Positions 36,500 to 46,749 of a stretch of DNA of 64,000 nucleotides are shown piece by piece. Position 1 is the stretch's first letter. Each line of letters starts with the position of its first letter. A model generated the notes under the pieces. The model did no database searches, was not told the DNA's origin, and worked only from the letters and a program-made list of their open reading frames with translations. The DNA lies in assembly GCF_026240945.1 (NCBI RefSeq), contig NZ_JAPFPY010000009.1:1-64000 (forward strand). Reading direction: 5' to 3'. This DNA comes from Mycolicibacterium sp. J2. GTDB lineage: Bacteria > Actinomycetota > Actinomycetes > Mycobacteriales > Mycobacteriaceae. The position numbers and the translations under genes were made by a program.

Positions 36500-37132
36500 G
36501 CGAGCGCAGCTCTCGGCGGACAGGTTCGCCCGCGCGGCGTCCTCCCACAGCCGCCTGCCCCGCTCGGTCCTGTACAGCGACGGAGCCGCCAGCAGCGCGC
36601 GGATGACCCGTGCCCGACCTGCCCGGAAGTCGGCATCCGCGACGTGCCCGTATTCGGCCCGCACCCTGGCGCTGTTGGTCCGGTACTGCTGCGGCGGGAG
36701 CCCAAGTACGGCCAGGTCGGCGTCGGAGAGCACCTGTCCGTTGCGGTCATCCTCGGCCGGATCGTGCTGGACCGTCAGCCGCACCAGCCGGGCCACCTCC
36801 GCAACCAACGCCGGAGCCAGCCCGAGCGCGGTGAGATCCGACTCGGCGAGCCGGGCGCTGTTCTCTTCGTCGTCGGGCGCCCCCGCGTACACGGCGTCGT
36901 GATACCAGGCGGCCAGCCGGACGGCGTCGAGGTCGTCCGCGACGTCAGCGGCCTCAGCGTCCTCGGCGAGCTGATCCACCGCTTCCAGCACGCCGCGCAG
37001 GTGGGAAAGGTCGTGGTAGCGGCGATGCGGCTCGGTCCACCTGGCCAACAGCGCAGTACCCGTGGCGTCGATGGCCGGCGCCGCACTGTGCCGCGTCAGC
37101 AACCGCCGCCACACCTGGAGCAGATCGGTCAC
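36278..37132 (-). CDS. HD-domain protein with apparent C-terminal frameshift
   Basis: A predicted metal-dependent phosphohydrolase-like protein. It has the motif [14 protein letters not shown] and [11 protein letters not shown], with [15 protein letters not shown] and [17 protein letters not shown], as in a common family of HD-superfamily proteins. The normal frame runs from GTG 37132 to LSAE near 36513, where an extra CT/TC dinucleotide (36510-36514) shifts the frame. Without it the protein would end in ELRSLTD-stop at 36489. The shifted frame instead continues to 36278, about 75 residues over the antisense of the MocR gene. The core domain is intact, so function is probably kept. A sequencing error is possible. 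Confidence 0.7.
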   Translation of the reverse strand: MTDLLQVWRRLLTRHSAAPAIDATGTALLARWTEPHRRYHDLSHLRGVLEAVDQLAEDAEAADVADDLDAVRLAAWYHDAVYAGAPDDEENSARLAESDLTALGLAPALVAEVARLVRLTVQHDPAEDDRNGQVLSDADLAVLGLPPQQYRTNSARVRAEYGHVADADFRAGRARVIRALLAAPSLYRTERGRRLWEDAARANLSAESCARSPTDPGQHVTQGVHGGTEGVLGRSAEAHHHTVPHGSARPGVRVAQHGQAGQCDTGVPGPAHHLGLGAVGQGEQ

Positions 37133-37175
37133 GCGCACATTGTCGCAGCAGCCGGCGCGGTTAAGCTTCGCGGCG

Positions 37176-37577
37176 ATGACTGAGTCAGCACCTCTGAGCC
37201 TGCGCACCCAGGCGTGGCGTTTCCTGGTCACCGGTGGCCTGTCCGCCTGTGTGGACTTCGGGCTGTACGTGCTGTTTCTCTCGGTGGGGCTGCAGGTCAA
37301 CGTGGCCAAGACGTTGAGCTTCATCGCCGGCACAACCACCGCCTACCTGATCAACCGGCGGTGGACCTTCCAGGCGCCGCCCAGCACGGCGCGCTTCGTC
37401 GCCGTCGTCGCGTTGTACGCGCTGACCTATGCGGTGCAGGTCGGCATCAACTATGTGTTCTATCTCAAATTCGCCGGTCAATCCTGGCAGGTGCCGGTGG
37501 CCTTCGTGATCGCCCAGGGCACCGCCACCGTTATCAACTTCGTGGTGCAACGCGCGGTGATATTCCGGTTGCGCTGA
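37176..37577 (+). CDS. GtrA-like membrane protein (Rv3789 type)
   Basis: A 133-residue protein with four membrane helices and the GtrA pattern [28 protein letters not shown] and [13 protein letters not shown]. The M. tuberculosis homologue has been proposed either to flip decaprenylphosphoryl-arabinose or to anchor AftA in the priming of arabinan. Its position directly before dprE1-dprE2-aftA supports a job in that pathway. ATG 37176 is used; the longer frame overlaps the divergent HD gene. Confidence 0.88.
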   Translation: MTESAPLSLRTQAWRFLVTGGLSACVDFGLYVLFLSVGLQVNVAKTLSFIAGTTTAYLINRRWTFQAPPSTARFVAVVALYALTYAVQVGINYVFYLKFAGQSWQVPVAFVIAQGTATVINFVVQRAVIFRLR

Positions 37578-37617
37578 ATCCGCCCGGGTAGCCGGACCGG
37601 TATCGTCTGGCACTGAT

Positions 37618-39018
37618 ATGTCTACCGACCTTCCCCTTACGCCCCGATCCCTGACCGGGTTCGGCAAGACAGCGCCCAGCGTCGCGCAGGTGTTGTCCAC
37701 CCCCGACGTCGAGGTGATCGCGGCGGCCGTCCGGCAGGTGGCCGACGCCGATACCGCCAGTCCGTCCTATCTGCGTCGCGGCATCGTGGCCCGCGGTCTC
37801 GGCCGCTCCTACGGCGACCATGCCTGCAACGGCGGCGGGATCGTCGTCGACATGACGGCGCTGCACCGCATCCATTCGTTGTCGGCCGAGACGGCCATCG
37901 CCGATGTCGATGCCGGGGTGAGCCTGGACCAGCTGATGAAGGCCGCGCTGCCGTTCGGATTGTGGGTTCCGGTGCTGCCCGGCACCCGGCAGGTGACCGT
38001 CGGTGGCGCCATCGGCTCGGACATCCACGGCAAGAACCACCACAGCGCGGGCAGCTTCGGCAACCATGTGCTCTCCCTGGACCTGCTGATGGCCGACGGT
38101 GAAGTGCGCACGCTGACCCCCGAGGGGCCCACCAGCGAGTTGTTCTGGGCCACCATCGGCGGAAATGGCTTGACCGGCATCGTGATCCGGGCCCGCATCG
38201 CCATGACCCGGACCGAAACCGCGTACTTCATCGCCGACGGTGTCGCGACGGCGGACCTGGACGAGACCATCGCCGTGCATTTGGACGGCAGCGAGGACAA
38301 GTACACCTACTCCAGCGCCTGGTTCGACCTGATCAGCCCGCCCCCGAAACTGGGCCGCGCCGCGGTCAGCCGCGGCAGCCTGGCCAGGCTCGATCAACTG
38401 CCGAAGAAGTTGGCCAAGAATCCTCTGAAATTCGATGCGCCACAGCTTCTCACGGTGCCGAACATCTTCCCGATCAGCGCCATGAACAAGCTGTCGTTCA
38501 CCGCCATCGGCGAGGTGTATTACCGGCTCGGTGGCACCTATCAGGGCAAGATCTTGAACCTGTCGCAGTTCTACCACATGCTCGACCTGGTCAGCGGCTG
38601 GAACAACGCTTACGGCCCAGCAGGTTTCGCGCAGCACCAGTTCCTGGTACCGCCCGATGCGCTGGACGAATTCAAGGACATCATCCGGTGGATCCAGACC
38701 AGCGGGCATTACTCGGCGCTCAACGTCTTCAAACTGTTCGGCCCCGGCAACAAGGCGCCACTGAGCTTCCCGATGGCCGGCTGGAACGTCGCCATGGATT
38801 TCCCGATCAAACCCGGCGTCAACGAGTTCCTCAACGAACTCGACGACCGCGCAATGGAATTCGGTGGCCGCGTGTACACGGCGAAAGACTCTCGGGTCAG
38901 CGCCGAGAAGTTCCACCGGATGTACCCGCGCATCGACGAATGGATTGCCGTGCGACGCAAGGCCGATCCGAACGGCGTCTTCGCCTCCGATATGGCTCGC
39001 CGTCTAGAACTGCTGTAG
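37618..39018 (+). CDS. dprE1: Decaprenylphosphoryl-beta-D-ribose 2'-oxidase DprE1 (alanine at the BTZ-target position)
   Basis: The FAD-dependent half of the epimerase that makes decaprenylphosphoryl-arabinose, the only arabinan donor; it acts on the periplasmic side or at the membrane. The 466-residue vanillyl-alcohol-oxidase-type enzyme has the FAD region [34 protein letters not shown], and [14 protein letters not shown], and ends MARRLELL as in M. tuberculosis. Exactly 74 residues before the end, where Rv3790 has Cys387 in WNICVDF, this protein reads WNVAMDF (Ala392, codon GCC 38791-38793). The cysteine attacked by covalent benzothiazinones is therefore absent. It precedes dprE2 by 19 bp. 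Confidence 0.97.
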   Translation: MSTDLPLTPRSLTGFGKTAPSVAQVLSTPDVEVIAAAVRQVADADTASPSYLRRGIVARGLGRSYGDHACNGGGIVVDMTALHRIHSLSAETAIADVDAGVSLDQLMKAALPFGLWVPVLPGTRQVTVGGAIGSDIHGKNHHSAGSFGNHVLSLDLLMADGEVRTLTPEGPTSELFWATIGGNGLTGIVIRARIAMTRTETAYFIADGVATADLDETIAVHLDGSEDKYTYSSAWFDLISPPPKLGRAAVSRGSLARLDQLPKKLAKNPLKFDAPQLLTVPNIFPISAMNKLSFTAIGEVYYRLGGTYQGKILNLSQFYHMLDLVSGWNNAYGPAGFAQHQFLVPPDALDEFKDIIRWIQTSGHYSALNVFKLFGPGNKAPLSFPMAGWNVAMDFPIKPGVNEFLNELDDRAMEFGGRVYTAKDSRVSAEKFHRMYPRIDEWIAVRRKADPNGVFASDMARRLELL

Positions 39019-39037
39019 AAAGGCACCCCGCGTAACC

Positions 39038-39817
39038 ATGATCGACGCCACCGGCAACCCGCAGACCATCCTTCTGCTGGGCGGGACATCCGAGATCGCG
39101 CTGGCCATCGCAGAGCGGTATCTGCGCAACGCCAAGGCCCGGGTCATCCTGGCCGACCTGCCCAACGCACCCAAGCGTGCCGCCGCCATCGCCCAGCTCG
39201 AATCCGCAGGCGCGAAATCGGTGCAGTACCTGGATTTCGACGCCCTGGACACCGCCTCGCACCCGAAGGTGATCGAAGCCGCCTGGGCCGACGGTGACGT
39301 CGACGTCGCGGTGGTCGCCTTCGGCGTCCTCGGTGACGCCGAGGAGCTGTGGCAGAACCAGGCCAAGGCGGTGGCGACCGCCCAGATCAACTACGTCGCG
39401 GCGGTATCGGTGGGCGTGCTCGTCGGCGAGAAGATGCGCGCCCAGGGCTTCGGGCAGATCATCGCCATGTCCTCGGTGGCCGGTGAACGGGTCCGCCGCT
39501 CCAACTTCGTGTACGGCTCCACCAAGGCCGGTCTGGACGGTTTCTACCTGGGCCTGGGAGAGGCCTTGCGCGAGTTCGGGGTTCATGTCCTGGTGATCCG
39601 GCCCGGCCAGGTCCGCACCACCACCACGCTCGAGCACTGGAAAGCCACCGGCGCCAAGGAAGCTCCGTTCACCGTTGACAAGGAGCAGGTGGCCGAGCTG
39701 GCGGTGACCGCGGCGGCCAAGGGCAAGGATCTGGTCTGGGCGCCCGGGCAGGTGCGGGTGCTGATGTCGGTGCTGCGGCACATCCCGCGTCCGGTCTTCC
39801 GCAAGCTGCCCATCTGA
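39038..39817 (+). CDS. dprE2: Decaprenylphosphoryl-2-keto-ribose reductase DprE2
   Basis: The NADH-dependent second half of the epimerase, reducing the 2-keto intermediate to decaprenylphosphoryl-arabinose. The 259-residue SDR has an N-terminal cofactor motif [22 protein letters not shown], the catalytic serine in AMSSVAGE and YGSTKAG with the catalytic Tyr and Lys. The C-terminus ([13 protein letters not shown]) is amphipathic and may associate with the membrane. It lies between dprE1 and aftA with short spacers and is certainly in the same transcript. Confidence 0.96.
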   Translation: MIDATGNPQTILLLGGTSEIALAIAERYLRNAKARVILADLPNAPKRAAAIAQLESAGAKSVQYLDFDALDTASHPKVIEAAWADGDVDVAVVAFGVLGDAEELWQNQAKAVATAQINYVAAVSVGVLVGEKMRAQGFGQIIAMSSVAGERVRRSNFVYGSTKAGLDGFYLGLGEALREFGVHVLVIRPGQVRTTTTLEHWKATGAKEAPFTVDKEQVAELAVTAAAKGKDLVWAPGQVRVLMSVLRHIPRPVFRKLPI

Positions 39818-39851
39818 TGTTGCCCGAGGGGGGAGCGGAGCGACCCCGGAA

Positions 39852-41714
39852 ATGAGGAACACTCTGCTGGCCGCCCCGGCGCGGGTCGTGAGCCAGATGG
39901 TGGTCGCGGTCATCTTGTCGGCCACCGTCTCGGCCGTGGCGCTGATCGCTATCGACCGCGTCGAGTGGCCGGCGTACAACTCGTCGAACCAACTGCACGC
40001 GCTGACCACCGTCGGCCAGGTCGCCGCCCTGATCGGGATTTTCGGCGCCGGACTGCTGTGGCGGCACGGCCGCCGGGTACTGGCCAGGGCCTCGGCTGTG
40101 GTGATGTTGTCCGCCCTGTCGGTGGTCACGCTGGCCATGCCGCTGGGCGCCACCAAGCTCTACCTGTTCGGCATCTCGGTCGATCAGCAGTTCCGCACCG
40201 AATACCTGACCCGGCTGGCCGACAGCCCGGCCCTGCACGACATGACCTACCAGGGCCTGCCGCCGTATTACCCGCCCGGCTGGTTCTGGATCGGCGGCCG
40301 GCTGGCCGCCCTGACCGGCACCCCGGCCTGGGAGATGTACAAGCCGTGGGCCATCGTCTCGATCACCGCCGCCTGCGCCGTCACCTTCGTGCTGTGGAAG
40401 GCCATGATCCGGTTCGAGGCCGCTCTGGTGGTCACCACCGCCACCGCCGTCGTCACCCTGGCCTACACCTCCACCGAGCCGTATGCCGCCGTCATCACCG
40501 TGCTGCTGCCGCCGGTGCTCGTGCTGGCCTGGTCGGGACTGGGCGGCAAAGCCAGGAACGGCGGCTGGGGCGCGGTGCTCGGGGCCGCGATCTTCTTGGG
40601 CGCCGCCGCGCTGACCTACACACTGCTGCTGGCATACGCCGCCTTCACCATCGCCGTGATGGCCCTGCTGCTGGCGGCAGCGCGGCGCAGCCTCGATCCG
40701 CTGCTGCGGCTGGTGGTCATCGGTGTGGTCTCGGGTGCCATCGCACTGATGGGCTGGGGGCCTTGGCTGCTGGCCGCCGCCACGGGCACCCCCGCCGACA
40801 CCGGCACCGCCCAGCACTACCTGCCCGACGACGCGGCAGTGCTGACCTTCCCGATGTTCCAGACCACCCTGCTGGGGGCGCTCTGCCTGCTCGGCACGGT
40901 GTGGCTGGTGATGCACGCGCGTTCTTCCACCCGCGCTGGTGCACTGACGGTCGGTGTGGTGGCCGTCTACCTGTGGTCGCTGCTGTCCATGCTCACCACC
41001 CTGGTGGGCACCACGCTGCTGTCGTTCCGGCTGCAGCCCACGCTGACCGTGCTGCTCGCCGCCGCCGGAGCCTTCGGCTTCATCGCAGTGACCCAGGCCG
41101 TCACGGCGCGCTACCAGCACCCGGGCCGGCATCTGGTCGCCGTCGCCGCGACCATCGGCATGATCGGCGCCGTCACGTTCACCCAGGACGTGCCCGACGT
41201 GCTGCGCTCGGATATCACCGTCGCCTACACCGACACCGACGGATACGGGCTGCGGGCCGACCGCCGCCCGCCCGGGTCCGAGCAGTACTACCGAGAGATC
41301 GACGCCCGCATCCAGCAGGTCACCGGCCGGCCCCGGCACGACACCGTCGTGATGACCGCCGACTACAGCTTCCTGTCCTACTACCCGTACTACGGGTTCC
41401 AGGGCCTCACCTCGCACTACGCCAATCCGCTGGCACAGTTCAAGGAGCGCTCGGCGGCCATCGAGAGCTGGGCGCTGTTCACCAAACCCGACCAGCTCAT
41501 CCGCGCGCTGGACACGCTGCCGTGGGCCCCGCCCACGGTGTTCCTGATGCGTCGGGGTGGCCCAGACAGCTACACGCTGCGCCTGGCGGCCGACGTCTAC
41601 CCCAACCAGCCCAACGTCAAGCGCTACCAGGTGGAGCTCAACGCCGCGATCTTCGACGACCCGCGCTGGGACGTCTCGACGGCCGGTCCCTTCACACTGG
41701 CGATCCGACGGTGA
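39852..41714 (+). CDS. aftA: Galactan 5-O-arabinofuranosyltransferase AftA
   Basis: Transfers the first arabinofuranose residues from decaprenylphosphoryl-arabinose onto the galactan. The 620-residue GT-C enzyme has about 11 N-terminal membrane helices, a first periplasmic loop with [17 protein letters not shown] bearing the acidic site, [14 protein letters not shown], and a C-terminal soluble domain of about 180 residues ([17 protein letters not shown]). The TGA shares its last base with the ATG of embC, so the pair is translationally coupled. Confidence 0.95.
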   Translation: MRNTLLAAPARVVSQMVVAVILSATVSAVALIAIDRVEWPAYNSSNQLHALTTVGQVAALIGIFGAGLLWRHGRRVLARASAVVMLSALSVVTLAMPLGATKLYLFGISVDQQFRTEYLTRLADSPALHDMTYQGLPPYYPPGWFWIGGRLAALTGTPAWEMYKPWAIVSITAACAVTFVLWKAMIRFEAALVVTTATAVVTLAYTSTEPYAAVITVLLPPVLVLAWSGLGGKARNGGWGAVLGAAIFLGAAALTYTLLLAYAAFTIAVMALLLAAARRSLDPLLRLVVIGVVSGAIALMGWGPWLLAAATGTPADTGTAQHYLPDDAAVLTFPMFQTTLLGALCLLGTVWLVMHARSSTRAGALTVGVVAVYLWSLLSMLTTLVGTTLLSFRLQPTLTVLLAAAGAFGFIAVTQAVTARYQHPGRHLVAVAATIGMIGAVTFTQDVPDVLRSDITVAYTDTDGYGLRADRRPPGSEQYYREIDARIQQVTGRPRHDTVVMTADYSFLSYYPYYGFQGLTSHYANPLAQFKERSAAIESWALFTKPDQLIRALDTLPWAPPTVFLMRRGGPDSYTLRLAADVYPNQPNVKRYQVELNAAIFDDPRWDVSTAGPFTLAIRR

Positions 41715-44700
41715 TGGACGCCGTGGACCTGCCGTTAGCATCACAAGCCGTGACCAACCACCGAACTGCGCGGCTGGTGGCCATCGTCGCCGGTCTGCTG
41801 GGCACCGTGCTGGCCGTGGCAACCCCGCTGCTGCCCGTCACCCAGACCACCGCGCAGCTCAACTGGCCGCAGAACGCGACGCTCACCAGCGTCGACGCCC
41901 CGCTGATCGGCTACGTCGCCACCGACCTGAACATCTCGATCCCGTGCAGTGCCGCCGCGGGCCTCTCCGGACCGCGCAACATCCTGCTGTCCACCGTGCC
42001 CAAACAGGCCCCCAAGGCCGTCGACCGCGGGCTGCTCATCGAGCGGGTGGGCGACGACCTGCTGGTGATCGTGCGCAACACCCCGGTGGTCAGCGCGCCG
42101 TTGAGCCAGGTGCTCAGCCCGGCCTGCCAGAAACTCACCTTCACCGCCCATGCCGACAAGGTCACCGGCGAGTTCGTGGGCCTGGTGAAAGCTCCGGACA
42201 GTGACGACCCGGGCCAGCCACTGCGCGGTGAACGCGGCGGCTACGACTTCCGCCCGCAGATCGTCGGCGTCTACACCGACCTGTCCGGCCCCGCCCCGCC
42301 CGGCCTGACCTTCTCGGCCACCATCGACTCGCGCTACAGCAGCTCGCCGACGTGGATCAAGATGCTCGCGATGATCCTCGGGGTGGCCGCCACCGCCATC
42401 TCGCTGATCGCCTTGCACCGCCTCGACGTCGCCGACGGCGTGCGGACCCGCCGCGTCCTGCCGCCGCGCTGGTGGTCGATGACTCCGCTGGACGGCGTGG
42501 TCACCGCGATCCTGGTGTGGTGGCATTTCGTCGGCGCCAACACCTCCGACGACGGCTACATCCTGACCATGGCCCGGGTGTCCGAGCACGCCGGGTACAT
42601 GGCCAACTACTACCGCTGGTTCGGCACCCCCGAGGCCCCGTTCGGCTGGTACTACGACCTGCTCGCGCTGTGGACGCACGTGTCCACCGCCAGCGTCTGG
42701 GTCCGGCTGCCCACCCTGGTGATGGCGCTGGCCTGCTGGTGGGTGATCAGCCGCGAGGTGATACCCCGCCTGGGCCGGGCCGTGAAACGCAGCCGCGCGG
42801 CGGCGTGGACGGCCGCGGCCATGTTCCTGGCCTTCTGGCTGCCCCTGAACAACGGCCTGCGCCCGGAGCCGATCATCGCCCTGGGCATCCTGCTGACGTG
42901 GTGCTCGGTGGAACGCGGGGTGGCCACCAGCCGGCTGCTACCGGTCGCCATCGCCACCATCATCGGCGCGCTGACCCTGTTCTCGGGCCCTACCGGGATC
43001 GCCGCCGTGGGTGCCCTGCTGGTGGCCGTCGGGCCGCTGCGCACGATCGTCGCCGCGCACACCTCGCGCTTCGGGCGCCTTGCGCTGCTGGCGCCGATCG
43101 CGGCGGCCGCGACCGTGACGATCATCCTGATCTTCCGCGATCAGACGCTGGCCGGTGAGATCGAAGCCAGTACCTTCAAGTCCCTGGTCGGGCCCAGCCT
43201 GAGCTGGTTCGACGAGCACATCCGCTACGAGCGGTTGTTCACCACCAGCCCGGACGGCTCGGTGGCCCGCCGCTTTGCCGTACTCACTCTGATTCTGGCG
43301 CTGGCGATTTCGGTGGCGATGTCGCTGCGCAAGGGCCGCATCCCCGGCACCGCTGCGGGTCCGGCGCGGCGCATCATCGGCATCACCATCATCTCGTTCC
43401 TGGCGATGATGTTCACCCCGACCAAGTGGACGCACCACTTCGGCGTGTTCGCCGGCCTGGCCGGCTCGCTCGGCGCATTGGCCGCGGTGGCGGTCACGGC
43501 GGCGGCCATGCGCTCCAAACGCAACCGCACGATCTTCACCGCTGCGGTGCTGTTCATGACGGCGTTGTCGTTCGCCACCGTGAACGGGTGGTGGTACGTC
43601 TCGAATTTCGGTGTGCCGTGGTCCAATCAGTTCCCCGAATGGCATTTTGGGTTCACCACGATGCTGCTCGGGCTTTCCGTGCTGGCCTTGTTGGTGGCCG
43701 CGTGGCTGCACTTCTCCGGCCAGGACCGCGCCAACCGTCCAAGGCCGTGGTCCCGGTTCACCAACGCGCCGCTGGCGGTGGCGGCCTGGGCGGTGGTGAT
43801 CTTCGAGGTACTGTCCCTGACCCTCGGGGTCACCGAGCAGTACCCGGCGTGGTCGGTCGGCCGGTCCAACTTGGACGCGCTGGCCGGCAAGACCTGCGGC
43901 CTGGCCGACGACGTGATGGTCGAACAGGATCCCAACCTGGGCATGCTGCTGCCGGTCGACAAGCCGATCGGTGCGGCACTGGGCGGCACCACCGCCCAGA
44001 ACTTCGGCCCGAATGGGATTCCTGCGGACGTGTCGGCCGATCCGGTGATGGAACAGCCAGGCGGCACCAACTTCGCCGATAACGACAACGGCCCGGTCAC
44101 CGCGAGCGAACCCGGCACCGAAGGCGGCACCACCGCCATTGCCGGCGTCAACGGTTCCAAGGCCCGGCTGCCGTACAACCTCAACCCCGCCCGCACCCCG
44201 GTGATGGGCAGCTGGCGCCCCGGCGCCCAGCAGCCCGCCGCGTTGCGCTCGGCCTGGTATCGCCTGCCTCCGCGCGGCGAACGCGGGCCGCTGCTGGTGG
44301 TCGCCGCCGCCGGCCGGTTCGATGCCGGTGAAGTGGTGGTGCAGTGGGCCACCGACGAGCAGGCCGCCAAGAACACCCCCGGCGGGGCACTGGGGTTCGC
44401 TGATGTCGGTGCCGCGCCCGCATGGCGCAATCTGCGCGCACCCATGTCGGCGATCCCCGAGGAAGCGACCCAGATCCGGCTGGTGGCCACCGACGACGAC
44501 CTGGCACCCCAGCACTGGATCGCGGTGACCCCACCGCGGATCCCGCACCTGCGCACCCTGCAGGAGGTCGTCGGCTCGACGGATCCGGTGCTGTTGGACT
44601 GGCTGGTGGGACTGGCCTTCCCCTGCCAGCGTCCGTTCGGCCATCAGTACGGCGTCACCGAGGTACCCAAGTGGCGGATCCTGCCGGACCGGTTTGGCGC

Positions 44701-44932
44701 CGAGGCAAACTCGCCGGTGATGGACTACCTGGGCGGCGGGCCGCTGGGGATCACCGAGTTGCTGCTGCGTGCGACGCCGGTGCCGACCTATCTGAAGGAC
44801 GACTGGTTCCGTGATTGGGGATCGCTGCAGCAACTGAGCCAGTTCTACCCCAACGCGGTCCCGGCACGTATCGACCTGGGCACCGCCACCCGCAGCGGCT
44901 GGTGGAGCCCGGCACCGCTTCGGCCTTCCTGA
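41714..44932 (+). CDS. embC: Arabinosyltransferase EmbC
   Basis: Extends the arabinan of lipoarabinomannan and works as a homodimer. The 1072-residue protein has an N-terminal membrane helix, a periplasmic carbohydrate-binding domain, about 14 further helices and a C-terminal lectin-like domain. The GT-C site is in VGANTSDDGYILTMARVSE. Features such as FTPTKWTHHFGVF, CGLADDVMVEQDPN and DRFGAEANSPVMD match EmbC rather than EmbA or EmbB. ATG 41714 overlaps the aftA stop; a GTG at 41750 is an alternative. Unlike in M. tuberculosis, embA does not follow directly. Confidence 0.95.
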   Translation: MDAVDLPLASQAVTNHRTARLVAIVAGLLGTVLAVATPLLPVTQTTAQLNWPQNATLTSVDAPLIGYVATDLNISIPCSAAAGLSGPRNILLSTVPKQAPKAVDRGLLIERVGDDLLVIVRNTPVVSAPLSQVLSPACQKLTFTAHADKVTGEFVGLVKAPDSDDPGQPLRGERGGYDFRPQIVGVYTDLSGPAPPGLTFSATIDSRYSSSPTWIKMLAMILGVAATAISLIALHRLDVADGVRTRRVLPPRWWSMTPLDGVVTAILVWWHFVGANTSDDGYILTMARVSEHAGYMANYYRWFGTPEAPFGWYYDLLALWTHVSTASVWVRLPTLVMALACWWVISREVIPRLGRAVKRSRAAAWTAAAMFLAFWLPLNNGLRPEPIIALGILLTWCSVERGVATSRLLPVAIATIIGALTLFSGPTGIAAVGALLVAVGPLRTIVAAHTSRFGRLALLAPIAAAATVTIILIFRDQTLAGEIEASTFKSLVGPSLSWFDEHIRYERLFTTSPDGSVARRFAVLTLILALAISVAMSLRKGRIPGTAAGPARRIIGITIISFLAMMFTPTKWTHHFGVFAGLAGSLGALAAVAVTAAAMRSKRNRTIFTAAVLFMTALSFATVNGWWYVSNFGVPWSNQFPEWHFGFTTMLLGLSVLALLVAAWLHFSGQDRANRPRPWSRFTNAPLAVAAWAVVIFEVLSLTLGVTEQYPAWSVGRSNLDALAGKTCGLADDVMVEQDPNLGMLLPVDKPIGAALGGTTAQNFGPNGIPADVSADPVMEQPGGTNFADNDNGPVTASEPGTEGGTTAIAGVNGSKARLPYNLNPARTPVMGSWRPGAQQPAALRSAWYRLPPRGERGPLLVVAAAGRFDAGEVVVQWATDEQAAKNTPGGALGFADVGAAPAWRNLRAPMSAIPEEATQIRLVATDDDLAPQHWIAVTPPRIPHLRTLQEVVGSTDPVLLDWLVGLAFPCQRPFGHQYGVTEVPKWRILPDRFGAEANSPVMDYLGGGPLGITELLLRATPVPTYLKDDWFRDWGSLQQLSQFYPNAVPARIDLGTATRSGWWSPAPLRPS

Positions 44933-44938
44933 AAATCC

Positions 44939-44967
44939 TTGACAGTGCTCTGATCTCGTTCTAAGCG
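44939..44967 (+). promoter_or_regulatory. Candidate sigma-A-type promoter after embC
   Basis: A perfect TTGACA at 44939-44944 is followed after 17 bp by TAAGCG at 44962-44967, a weak -10 match. It lies in the 173-bp spacer between embC and the DUF7159 gene and could start transcription of the inserted block. Confidence 0.35.
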
Positions 44968-45105
44968 GGCGTTAAGGAAACGGCCGCACTGCGGCGCGCC
45001 CGCTATCGTGGAGCCAGGGCTGCACAACTGGTGAGTCGTGATTGTTTGCTGACAACGATGTCACGCACCACGATCGAGGACAGACGAGACAGGGATTGCG
45101 TGGTA

Positions 45106-46593
45106 ATGGACGTCGTGCTGGGGATAGCGCTGACCGTCGACAGCGTGCGATTGGTGCTGGTCGACGAGTCCGACGGCACCCTGATCGATCAGGACACCTT
45201 CGACATCGACCGTACCGGCGGTGTCCAAAGTGCCACTGTCACAGAACATGTCGTGAATGCGGTACTGGGAACGTACGGGGTGGCCGCCGCCAACGGACAC
45301 ACGGTGTCACGTATCGCCGTCACCTGGACCGACGACGCCGCCGAGGACGCCGGGTTGCTGGTGGAGGCACTCGACGAGGTCGGGATGCCGAATGTCGTTG
45401 CGGTGACAGGTTGCGACGCCGCCGAGACGTTCGTCGAAGTGATGGCGGAGGCCGCCGGTGAGACCTGCGCGGCCGCCTGTCTGATCGAGGGCAGCCGGGC
45501 GCCGGTGGCGTATATCGCCGTGATGCATGCCTCCGCGGGCGGAGTGCGACGGATGCGCAGTCTAGTGGTGGACGCCGCCGATTATCGGCAGTTGGCCCTC
45601 GGGGTACGCGGTGCCTGTGCGGAGTGCATCGCAGAAGCCGACCGGGTGGCGGTATTCGCCGGCGGTTCCGCGTCAGGCCTGACGGGATTGCTTGCCGGAG
45701 AGCTCAATTCGACGCTGTCGACGCAGGTGATCATCCCGCAGGATGCGACGCTGGCCTTTGCCCGCGGCGCCGCGCTCACCAGTGCCGGAACGTACCGGCG
45801 ACTCCATGTGGTCGGCGCCCGGGCCGCGATCGCATCCGGCGGCGGCGTGGTGCCGCCCGCGGTGTTCGTGCCGCGCACCGCCAAACTGATGGCCATCCCG
45901 GGACTGACAGACGTTCCCGAGCCACCCACCGTCGCGACCGTCCCGGACCACGCCCGGCAAGTGCGGACGCTGCAGGCCGTCGTCGGCGGCGGCGTGCTCG
46001 CCTTCGTCGCCGCGCTGTCCGTGTACGTCGGTAGCCAGATCCGCGATACCGGTGAACAAACCACGCAAGCCAAATCCCATCCGGCAGAGGTCGCCCCGGC
46101 CGCTGCCATCGAGCCCGCACCGCAGGCGGCTGCCCCGGAGCCCGCACCGCCGGCAGCCGCCCCCGCACCGGCAGCGCCACCAGCTGCCCCGCCGGCCGCA
46201 CCGGCACCCATGCCGGCGCCGGCCCCCGTCGTGATCCCGGCCGCGGTCACCGCCACGCCGCCGCCGGCACCCGCCGTCCCGCCCAACCCCTTGCAACTAC
46301 TGGCCGCCGTGGCCGGGCCGCAACTGGCAGCCCTGAATCAGGGCATGCACGGCAACATCCCACCGGTCGCCGACCCGGCGCTGAACAACACCGCGCTGCA
46401 GTTGGCGCAGAACGTGGTTCCGCCGGTGATCGACCGGGCGAACCAACCTGTGGATCTGCCGGCCGTGCCGCCGGTGACCAACGGCCCCATCACACTGCCG
46501 CCGCTGCGCGACCTCATCGACGGCGTCCGGCCGGACCGCCAGAACGAGGACGCGCACTTCGGTCCGAATGTGCCGACGCCGGACACGCCCTAA
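45106..46593 (+). CDS. DUF7159 (Hsp70/actin-fold-like) membrane protein with Pro/Ala-rich tail
   Basis: A 495-residue mycobacterial protein. The first about 285 residues resemble an actin/Hsp70-type ATPase-like fold: MDVVLGIALTVDSVRLVLVDE, then VTWTDDAAEDAGLLVEAL and a late FARGAALTS. A single membrane helix (VVGGGVLAFVAALSVYVG) at about residues 290-310 is followed by a long Ala/Pro-rich, probably extracytoplasmic tail ending in NVPTPDTP. Proteins of this layout are frequent in mycobacteria and uncharacterised. ATG 45106 gives the usual MDVVLG start; a GTG lies two codons earlier. It is the first gene of the block between embC and embA. Confidence 0.8.
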   Translation: MDVVLGIALTVDSVRLVLVDESDGTLIDQDTFDIDRTGGVQSATVTEHVVNAVLGTYGVAAANGHTVSRIAVTWTDDAAEDAGLLVEALDEVGMPNVVAVTGCDAAETFVEVMAEAAGETCAAACLIEGSRAPVAYIAVMHASAGGVRRMRSLVVDAADYRQLALGVRGACAECIAEADRVAVFAGGSASGLTGLLAGELNSTLSTQVIIPQDATLAFARGAALTSAGTYRRLHVVGARAAIASGGGVVPPAVFVPRTAKLMAIPGLTDVPEPPTVATVPDHARQVRTLQAVVGGGVLAFVAALSVYVGSQIRDTGEQTTQAKSHPAEVAPAAAIEPAPQAAAPEPAPPAAAPAPAAPPAAPPAAPAPMPAPAPVVIPAAVTATPPPAPAVPPNPLQLLAAVAGPQLAALNQGMHGNIPPVADPALNNTALQLAQNVVPPVIDRANQPVDLPAVPPVTNGPITLPPLRDLIDGVRPDRQNEDAHFGPNVPTPDTP

Positions 46594-46600
46594 CTACCAG

Positions 46601-46680
46601 CCACCCGGGGCGAGCGCAGCGACGGGACAAGCACCCGGGGCGAGCGCAGCGACGGGACAAGGACCAGCGGCGAGCGCAGC
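46601..46680. repeat. 30-bp tandem repeat built on the GGCGAGCGCAGCGACGGGA motif
   Basis: Units at 46601-46630 and 46631-46660 differ at the first base only, and a degenerate third unit begins at 46661. The core also occurs as a single copy at 32939-32958 at the end of glfT1. An open frame passes through the repeat and ends at 46753, but it is Ala/Pro-rich and I do not treat it as a gene. Confidence 0.85.
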
Positions 46681-46749
46681 GCCGGCGGACGCGCCAGCTC
46701 CGGCGGATCCTCCGCCGCTGCCCGCGGAGGCCCCGGCGCCGCCGGCGCC

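Noticed and set aside
39669-41822. Long open frame (717 residues) antisense to aftA
   Set aside because: The product is His/Gln/Gly-rich with no domain, and it lies exactly opposite a well-conserved gene. Similar antisense frames opposite embA, embB and proV were rejected for the same reason.
39965-44932. A single 1655-residue open frame spanning aftA and embC
   Set aside because: Its first about 580 residues are an Arg/Pro-rich out-of-frame reading of aftA; only the part from 41714 is EmbC. It reflects the absence of stops in high-GC DNA, not a fusion protein.
46601-46680. CRISPR-like array
   Set aside because: Units are contiguous without unique spacers. The same applies to 13131-13194 and 57609-57689. 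No cas genes are present.
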